A stretch of 64,000 nucleotides of DNA from Nematostella vectensis (lineage: Eukaryota; Cnidaria; Anthozoa; Actiniaria; Edwardsiidae), in contig NC_064039.1 of assembly GCF_932526225.1 (NCBI RefSeq), positions 1,512,001-1,576,000 of the forward strand, in the 5' to 3' direction. Below the pieces are notes generated by a model. That model saw only the letters and a list, made by a program, of their open reading frames with translations. It was not told the DNA's origin and did not search any database. The translations under genes and the position numbers were made by a program. Every line of letters begins with the position of its first letter. Within the stretch, counting starts at the first letter, position 1. Below, one piece after another: positions 12,291 through 64,000 of the stretch.

Positions 12291-12900
12291 AAATTATCCG
12301 CTGTTTGAACTATCGAAGTATCTGGTTCTAATCATTTTTTTTCTTTAAGAAAATTATACATAAATAAAAATAAAATGACGAATTAAACATACAGTTATAC
12401 AGTTATAGTAAGTAAACATACAGTAATACAGTTATATAATTTTAATAAAAGCAGGGTATGTTACTTTATTTAGCTGTTAGAATAAATACTATAATTACTC
12501 TACTTTACTTTACTGTACAATGGCTTTTGCAGAGTGGAGTATGTAAGATGCCGTGAAATGAATTTAAAATAACGACGTGACATACAGGGAATTTGGGCGA
12601 AAGGGAATTTAGAATGTCTATAAATTCATTAAATGTCAATATCTATAAATATCTATCTACAATAATATATTACAAAGTCTTAATTTCCAAGGCTTAAGAT
12701 TTTACGCATAAAAATTCCTCTACCAAGAAAAGATTAATTATAATAATACAGTTTTGTACTTATAGTCTATATCTACACAATAATTCATATCATTGCACAA
12801 TTCGTTCGGAGATAAAAATTCATGCATTTTGTAGATAAACGGCCAATAAATAAACACCAAGGTCCCGACCCGCTAGTAACGCACTGGTTCTTTGGATGAT

Positions 12901-12906
12901 TTTATT
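12901..12906 (-). promoter_or_regulatory. poly(A) signal AATAAA of the RIM-BP transcript
   Basis: Minus-strand AATAAA lies about 33 nt downstream of the RIM-BP stop codon at 12939-12941, implying a very short 3' UTR. Another AATAAA lies at about 12850 on the plus strand but is less relevant. Confidence 0.6.
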
Positions 12907-12938
12907 CTGAGTAAAGTCACTCTCCTTAAAATGCCCTA

Positions 12939-57425
<44,487 letters not shown>

Positions 57426-57874
57426 ACTGCTTTAACACGTAAAATTCATTATTTACGACCAGCTCGTTTAGGAACGTAAACCTCGTTCAAGAGGAGCATC
57501 ATCGCTCATTCCCCGACTAGAACGAGCTTAGCCCCCATAAGTAAACCTCTTCCATTTTAAAACAGACTTGAATTTTTTTCCACTAGTTAAGATTAGTTCT
57601 TTACGAAAGTTTTAAGCAGTATCTCGTGTTGTAACTTTTACAATAGTGTCGAAAGTGTCGACTTTTTTTTTACGGTTAGTTGGTGCGAGCTCACGCATGG
57701 GCCAATGTTGTCATGCAACCGAATAACGCTACTTTCGCCACTTAACGGGGGAGGGGGTGCGGGAGGAATCTTTTTAGGACACGCTTGCTTGAGAACCATT
57801 TTTATTAATAACATATATATAAATATATATATAAATTTTCACCTTGAGCCTCAACTGAACGTTAGACGTTTTTA

Positions 57875-58083
57875 GAGAGTGTTCATTAAATAAAATACAG
57901 CAAGGGGAGGGGGGGGGGGAGGATACTGAGCGGGGGTCCGAAATTTTTTAACCACCAAAAGGGAGGGGGGGGGGGGGGGGCTCCGAAAAAAAGGTCCTCT
58001 AAGGGAAAGAGAAAGAAATTTTTTGGGCCCTATAAGGGAACGGGGGCTCCGAAATTTTAAGATGTCTTGAGTAAAACACTCCC
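57875..58083. mobile_element. possible small inverted-repeat element with G tracts
   Basis: GAGAGTGTTCA at 57875 is mirrored by TAAAACACTCCC at about 58071. The interior repeats GGGGGCTCCGAAATTTT-like blocks two or three times and has G runs of 9-18. Confidence 0.35.
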
Positions 58084-58139
58084 TTAAAAAAGATTGTACT
58101 CCTACAAATTGATAGATCTTCACTCATTTTCAAGTAATT

Positions 58140-58250
58140 ATTTTGGATCGTCACCTTTTTACTCATATTTTAGATAATCAGGCTTTTATTGTCTGCATAA
58201 TGAGCCCCAGGGGTTGAGGTGTCACAAGGCAACTGGAATTGAGTTGAGTT
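58140..58250. mobile_element. 3' tail of a CR1-like LINE
   Basis: About 100 bp ending in tandem TTGAG/ATTGAGT units resembles the tail architecture of the LINE remnant at 1731-3005. No coding part is visible. Confidence 0.4.
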
Positions 58251-58532
58251 GAGTGCGTACATGACATCGAGGACAAGATAGCTCTACACCATCAAGAAGC
58301 GCGCCCGTGCGGTCGGCAAGAAAAACAATGCAACCTAAGAGAAACACACACACATGGACCAAATATTTCGACGACCTAAAACCAGTCTGATATGCAAATG
58401 TATTGTATTTTAGTAGGCTTATGCGGCATGTAAAAATGCTCTACCAAGATTTGAATAGGGTAAAAACCACAGAATAAAGCAAGGCTCATTCAATTTTAGC
58501 GGCAAAAATAAAAGGAGTTAGATTTGCATAAG

Positions 58533-58538
58533 CACGTG
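58533..58538. promoter_or_regulatory. candidate HIF/E-box site (GCACGTGAT) upstream of BNIP3
   Basis: CACGTG containing the RCGTG core lies 156 bp before the BNIP3 start codon. Vertebrate BNIP3 is a known HIF-1 target through such sites. A match this short can occur by chance. Confidence 0.3.
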
Positions 58539-58688
58539 ATATCATGTGATCCAATTTCAGTAATCCGATTGGATGAGCGCTCGAAGAAGAACGTCATTTA
58601 TAAACAAAACTTTCTTTTTCGTAACAAAACCATATCCAAAGAAAAACAGTTTAGTCGACAAAAAATCGCTCTCTGTTTTGATTGGAAT

Positions 58689-60589
58689 ATGGCTCATAAC
58701 GGTGGGAATAACAGTGATAGCTCTAACGAGTCTCTAAACGGTAAACGAATGCTTCTTCAGAGTTATTTCGTAGCTGTTTGCAAGCCCAACTGATGTTTTG
58801 TTCGCTAGGTTCCTGGGTGAATTTGGACGGGTCGCCTCCAAATGGAAACAGTGTTCATTACTCCCCTACGGGCTCACAAGCTGGAGTAATGGAAGATCTT
58901 TTAGCCGAAGCAGTGGAAGATCACTACAGACAAAACTCCAAGTTAGTATCAAAGAGTAGCAGCCGCATTCAACCGCGAGACTTTCTTGATAACTGAACCG
59001 ACTGCGCTTTATTTACATCCTGACTTAGCGTTGTTTACGATATTCGTATTGCGAATACGAGGAGCTAGGGGCATAATCATAACCTCACAAGGTATATAAT
59101 AGTTGAATGCTTTATGATTACGTTATTGTGTTTTTTTTTTTTAGCGGAGAAAAGTCTCCATCTCCGAGAAACCCATCCCAAGAGGTCCCAGTAAGTAGCA
59201 GTGTTGTTGTCTTTTCTTTGTCAGTTACGTTGGCTAAGCTACTTTCGGGTTATTGACCCTTTTAGAACTTTTAAGCTTTGTAGATAAAGAGTGGTCTCAG
59301 ACCTATCCTAGGGATTAATCGTGCGCCTTATCATCGCTGGCGAGTTCTTTAAAAGTCTTGTCTTTAGTCCTGTTGTATGCGCAGTTCGATTCGCATCATT
59401 ACCATCGCGCCGAAGCTCACGTCTCAAAATCGAACGCACAATATCATTGTCACGTATAAGTACCGTAAATTTACAGACGCTTAACGCACGAATGCCGAAT
59501 GTTCACTTGAGATTGATCGCTTATTTTTCCAGGCATCAATTCTTCCCCAAGAGCCAAAGACTGACTGGATCTGGGAATGGTCCAGTGGAATTGAAAGACA
59601 TCCACCAAAGTAAGCAAAAGGCTTTCTGCCAACCCCCTCCCCCTCTACCCCCGTATAAAAGATTTCCAGATCATTTGCCCGTGCTCACCCTCCTAGTATA
59701 CTTAGATGTCCTTTTTATATGAGGTATCATACACATTTCATGTTCTTGATTAATCAAACATGAATATTTATATATTCCTTATATTTGAATATTGGTTCTT
59801 TTTAGGGAGTGGAGACTTAGACATCCTTCAAAGAGTAAAAAGATGCCACCCCGAACGCCCCTCAGTCTGAGAAGGACTAAAGTGATGAAGAGGTTGATGT
59901 CATGCTCAGTGTGCTGGCAGGAAGGGGGAGGGGGGCAAAAAATAATGCATTTGCAATAAATTTTGCAGTGTATTTTAATGATTTGGTGTGCCAGACTCTC
60001 CAAAACCTGAATTAGGTTAAGTGTGGCACACTTACAACCTACATGTCCTCAGTGGCGTAGCCAGGATGTTTAACAGGAGGGGCCCCAAAAGGCCCTTTCA
60101 AGACATTTTCTCCTGTATTTTAGATAATGTCACATACATTTACTGTATTTTTGGCTGCTAGAAGCTTAGATCATAAATCAAAGTGATATTAGTTGATTAC
60201 CAAGTGATGAGAATAACCTGATAACATTTTTTTTTTGTCAGTGACCTGTTGAATGTGAATATCTATGTGGTACTACCCACTATACTATTATCCCACCTGG
60301 TTGCATTCGGCATTGGGTAAGTGAGTACATTGCTACTGGACTTAAATGTAAGGGAGAAGATGTTCCACATCAGGATAGTTTAGTAAATTGCTACTCAGTG
60401 TAGAAGAGGGGGAAGCAAGGTGATGCTTTTAATTGATATTGCATAAGTGCAGTGTATTGCTACTTAATGCGAGTAGGGATGCAACCTTATTGTTTTAAAG
60501 CGCTCTCTTCTCATGCAACTAACAGGATGTGTGATTTTCTTATCAGGGTCTATGTTGGAAGGAAAATAACAGAGACTCATGCAGTTTGA
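58689..60589 (+). CDS. BNIP3: BNIP3/NIX-family mitophagy receptor, complete
   Basis: Seven exons, all phase-consistent: 58689-58740, 58809-58941, 59145-59190, 59533-59609, 59806-59892, 60242-60316, 60547-60589 (TGA), giving 170 residues. The N terminus carries GSWVNLDGS, matching the W-x-x-L LC3-interacting motif of vertebrate BNIP3. TDWIWEWSSGIERHPPK matches the conserved DWIWDWSS...PPK segment, and a basic stretch KSKKMPPRTPLSLRRTK follows. The single C-terminal membrane anchor VVLPTILLSHLVAFGIG runs into VYVGRK; it keeps the Ser-His pair and the A/G-spaced helix face used for dimerisation. Known family members sit in the outer mitochondrial membrane and recruit autophagosomes. It is somewhat shorter than human BNIP3 (194 aa); nothing appears broken. 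Confidence 0.95.
60049..60110. mobile_element. terminus of a hAT-like MITE
   Basis: CAGTGGCGTAGCCAGGATG followed by a GGGGCCCC-rich stretch resembles the common CAGTGGCGTAGCCAGG end of invertebrate non-autonomous hAT elements. The opposite end was not found. Confidence 0.35.
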
Positions 60590-61677
60590 ACAGCAACATC
60601 AATTGCTTGCTGGGGACTTTTTGTGAGCTTTTCCTGTACATAGAAATTCTACTGTGCATAGTTTGCTGGTTGTATCATACGTCAAATCTTCGTTTAGAGG
60701 CTATGTCAGAAGTTTCATGGTTTACTAAGGGGGAAATTAAAAGCTTGCCTTAGCAAATGACCAATAGGTATTTAAAGAATCAAACCTTAGCATGAAATAC
60801 TAGAAAACTGGTGACATAGCCCCTACAAATCCTATCATGACCCACAGCTGGATCATGTCCCTAGAAATTGATTTGAGGATCTTGTGGGTTATTTTATAGA
60901 ATGAGAGGGAAAGGGGGGGTGGGGAGGGGGAGAATTCTCTTGTATGAGTATGACAGTTGGGCAATCGTATTCAAACTATACAAGACAGTCTACTGTAAAA
61001 TGTATTTCTTCACCATTTATTCTGTAAGCACATAAAGTGCAAAGATAAACATATGGAATGCTTAAACACCACTAATCCATTTTATATCCTAACAAGAAGT
61101 TTTATCAATAATTGTTTATTTTCTATTATTTGTCTACAGTATTGAGCTTGAAAATTGATTGTATGAAAATTAGTTTTTGAATTCAAGTCCTATTTTTAAT
61201 ATCTCTCATAATAATTGGATTTTAAACCTTTTCTTCAATGAACCTTTGATAAAAATAATTTATGCACAGAGCAGTTGAGAAGCAACAAAACTGTCTAATG
61301 GATAATCTCCAACAGTTGAACTGGAATAAATATGCAGGGCAGTGTGCTTAACTGCACACTTTGAAAAAAAAAACAGGGAAAAATGCTGGGCTTTTAACAA
61401 TAAAGATCTTAGAATATGCTATACTAATAAATTAGACCTAGGATTTGTGCATCTGTATCAGATAAAAACTGCCATCTTATTATGATGCTGTCTAAAACAT
61501 ATAACGTTAAAGGTTCTTTAATACATTTATTATGTTTGTTACAGTATAATATTGTAGATTCATGTCACTCTCAGACATGCATTATGTTTGTAAAGTGTAA
61601 AATAGTATTTTTAGTGTATTTTTTGCTTCAAAGGCTGTTGGTTTTAAGAAGGTTTCCGTCCTAAATAATCCACCTTA

Positions 61678-61835
61678 CAGGCCCTGAGCCAGGGTGTTTA
61701 GCTTGGTTTACATGTTAAGCGGAGCATTTTTTAAAGATACTTCCTCCTATAGCCCACAAGTGTTTCTCGATATTCTTGCATTTGAGCAGACCTTCCACTC
61801 AAAGTTCTTCAAAAAAAACCCTGGCTACGGGCCTG
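61678..61835. mobile_element. 158-bp MITE with 18-bp terminal inverted repeats
   Basis: CAGGCCCTGAGCCAGGGT at 61678 pairs with ACCCTGGCTACGGGCCTG ending at 61835 (two mismatches). Termini and size fit non-autonomous hAT-like elements; no clear 8-bp target duplication was seen. The small open frame across it is incidental. Confidence 0.65.
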
Positions 61836-62208
61836 TCATACATTTCCATTTCTTTGCAAATCAAAGCTATTTAATTTTTGAGATTAACAAACTTATCTTA
61901 AATGCATACAGCCTTTAAATCATTATAAAGATTTTGTAATTGCACCTGCACAGACTAATATATAAGCTTCACAGAGGAATAGCCAGAAGAGGGCTAATGA
62001 ATTGTATTTTGCAACAAAAGCAATTTTAACACACAGTCCTAAACCCCCAAAAACTTACTAATTAATATTACATAAAAATCATGAACTCCTGGTTATTCCT
62101 TTGATGAAAAGAAGGGCAATTAGGCTTTAATCTCACTGGTATAAAAAAATTACTATTCAGCCTTAAAATTAAATAAACTTTGCATCTGCAGAAATGTGTT
62201 TCAAGCCC

Positions 62209-62214
62209 TTTATT
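62209..62214 (-). promoter_or_regulatory. poly(A) signal AATAAA for the sideroflexin gene
   Basis: Minus-strand AATAAA lies about 80 nt downstream of the sideroflexin stop codon at 62294-62296. Confidence 0.6.
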
Positions 62215-62293
62215 ACCATAAATATGCCATACACTTGTGCTATTGTGACCGGGGGTGTTTAATATATAAAATACTGCCTATTCTAATACAGGA

Positions 62294-63909
62294 TCAAAGC
62301 CCCTTATTAAAGTAGACTTTGTCAATGGTAGGACCTCCCATCTTTTTAATTTTCTCTTGTAGTTCGGGTTCCAGCTGATCTACATTCATTGAGCTTCAAC
62401 AGAACAGAATTTAGGTTTAGCATACATTTTCACATAGAAGTTGAATAGCTGCTGTTGGGTCTAGGCCATGAAGTGTCTCCTGTCCTGCCTTGATAGGCCA
62501 AACAGCAGCTTTTGAGGAAACTAGAAGTTGGAAATATATATTAAAAACAGTGACACATCTTACCATTTCTGTGGAAATATTGAGCATGCTGCAGGGACCA
62601 TCAAAGACAAGCTAACACCGCATAACAGCATCTGTAGAGGGCCATGGAGAAAGCGTATCCTCTGTAACAAAAAAAAAATGTTTCTTTTGTCAGTGGAACA
62701 GCACCCACCCATACAAAGAATAGGCAAATTACATCTTTTGTTAGGATATAAATATTGGACTAATACTTATCTCTATTGCAAATGAATAAAGTGTATACAT
62801 TACTTTCAAACATATGCACCATACAAATATGCACAAGCCACCAAGACCACATTTTTCCATATATTAATTATCTCAAAGAACATACCTGCATAAAAGAATA
62901 TCTCTCTAGTTTTTCCATGATAATGGGTATTATTACTAGAACAAAATTAATATAAAGCAATTTCAGCAAAAATCAAGGTATCTACTTGGTGCCAATCAAA
63001 TGCCATGTCCCTGAGAAAAAGCTTGCCACACTCCTAAATTCTGAGCAAAATTTAACACACATTACTACGATCTCTAGAAGTTCTGTTTCATGGTTCATCC
63101 CCCCCCCCCCACCACCACCACCACCACCACCCCCCACCACCTTTGCATATTCAGGCCAGCAAAGAGTACTTACACATTCCTGGAGCTGCCATAGTTACTC
63201 TAGAGATAACTACTTGAGAGATGCCTTTGACAGCAGCCTTTTTAGATGGACCAATAGCATTACCATGCTTGTCAAACACAACAATCCCGTGGGCAAGCTC
63301 CCTAGCAAAGACAGGCATCAGGGTTAGATCACAAGAGCTAGGAATATACTTTGTCGGAAAAGCCTGCCTTAATGATTTGATATTGAGTTGACAGTTCCCT
63401 TTTACATTTTGCAACTTAAGTAGCAGCAGTCTCCTGGGCATGCATCTAATGCCAGAATCAAGGCTAAATTCATTTAATCGATCATTATAGAAAATTTCCT
63501 GCCAATGCAGATATCTTTTGCTAATATTTTATTTATTTATTTTTTACAGAAATTCAAATCCTGGATTCATGAGAAACATTAAGAGCAACAAGCAAAGAAA
63601 GTACAGTTTTTAGGGCAAGAAAACATATCCAGACTAGATATTTGAAATTGGGCACAACTAAGCAGGTTTTTCAACAATGGAATAAATCCAAGTTTCACTC
63701 CAAGGGTATGTTATTTATCAAAACCCAAATCTAACTTGAGGTTCAGAGACAACTTAGAAAAGTATGTTTTATGATATAACAGATTCTGTCCAATATCAAG
63801 ACAGTAAAAAGGAGTATATTTTTGTTCTTCTTTCTGTGAAGATTACCTTTGTCTCATAAGTGGGATATTGACACAGTTGGCAGCTGCCACTGCAACAAAC
63901 GGGACATAC
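62294..63909 (-). CDS. SFXN2: sideroflexin, SFXN2-like, C-terminal five exons (5' end outside window)
   Basis: Exons in transcript order: 63909-63847, 63301-63174, 62935-62886, 62661-62564, 62393-62294 (TGA), with matching phases. The sequence runs [20 protein letters not shown], then [74 protein letters not shown] and finally KVYFNKGL. This is the signature sideroflexin C terminus; the IIMEKLE...FMQ, LHGPLQ and FPQKC pieces fit SFXN2 better than SFXN1/3/5. Sideroflexins are multi-pass inner mitochondrial membrane carriers; SFXN1 carries serine, and SFXN2 is linked to iron/haem metabolism. The NPLM-type motif is NIPLMRQ here. The first recognised exon opens with a split codon, so more exons lie beyond 64000. 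Convergent with BNIP3. Confidence 0.93.
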
Positions 63910-64000
63910 CTAGCCAGCAAGGGGGGTGCAGTCTTCAAGAAAAACAGGAATTCAGTAGGTTCACAAGATATGTAAGAGCATGTGACCTTGGAATGTGACC

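Larger units (their letters stand above)
57426..58688. promoter_or_regulatory. divergent intergenic region between JAKMIP-like and BNIP3 genes
   Basis: The two start codons face away from each other 1.26 kb apart, so both promoters must lie here unless non-coding first exons exist. It contains a possible inverted-repeat element (57875-58083), a LINE tail (58140-58250) and a CACGTG at 58533. Confidence 0.5.
60590..62293. other. BNIP3 3' flank and convergent intergenic region
   Basis: No coding exon seen. AATAAA-like sequences occur at about 61324 and 61399, but the BNIP3 poly(A) site is not clear. A MITE lies at 61678-61835. Confidence 0.6.

Noticed and set aside
61694-61918. Plus-strand 74-codon open frame
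   Set aside because: It overlaps the MITE at 61678-61835 and has no family similarity.

Overview
This is intron-rich animal DNA. It has short phase-matched exons with GT/AG splice sites, deuterostome-like gene families, an intron-bearing tRNA-Met, CR1-like LINE remnants, small inverted-repeat DNA elements and many minisatellites. Gene content and element types suggest a cnidarian, perhaps a sea anemone. That assignment is inference; no marker in the window proves it.

Layout. (1) 849-9884, plus strand: the C-terminal half of an ADAMTS metalloprotease gene (end of disintegrin domain, TSP1, Cys-rich, spacer, second TSP1, stop). Its introns hold a LINE remnant and a 3.4 kb array of a 22-bp repeat. 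(2) 9885-12900: intergenic, with a foldback element, an intron-containing elongator tRNA-Met and a 37-bp tandem array. (3) 57425-12939, minus strand: one very long locus of about 50 exons that I could chain in frame almost completely. Its first exons (57.4-44.8 kb) encode a near full-length JAKMIP (Janus kinase and microtubule interacting protein) homologue. Two giant exons follow (44.0-40.5 and 40.2-37.05 kb), encoding about 2,200 residues with some 35 copies of a short T-[DE]-[LIV] motif that I do not recognise, plus long charged coiled coil. After linker exons, a proline-rich exon and an array of 30/33-nt exons, the locus ends as a RIM-binding protein (coiled coil, SH3, SH3, one FN3, SH3, SH3). 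An alternative first exon (25427) and an alternative last exon (19761) suggest several products. (4) 58689-60589, plus strand: a complete seven-exon BNIP3/NIX mitophagy receptor, divergent from the JAKMIP end. (5) 63909-62294, minus strand: the last five exons of a sideroflexin closest to SFXN2, convergent with BNIP3.

Themes. The JAKMIP-to-RIM-BP chain would link a microtubule/kinase-associated coiled coil to an active-zone scaffold. BNIP3 and sideroflexin are both mitochondrial membrane proteins, but their adjacency need not be functional. A recurrent oddity is that several tandem arrays begin inside an exon and run across its splice site, so introns carry many copies of a real exon edge with its donor or acceptor. 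Exon boundaries were read by eye from splice consensus, frame and family similarity.
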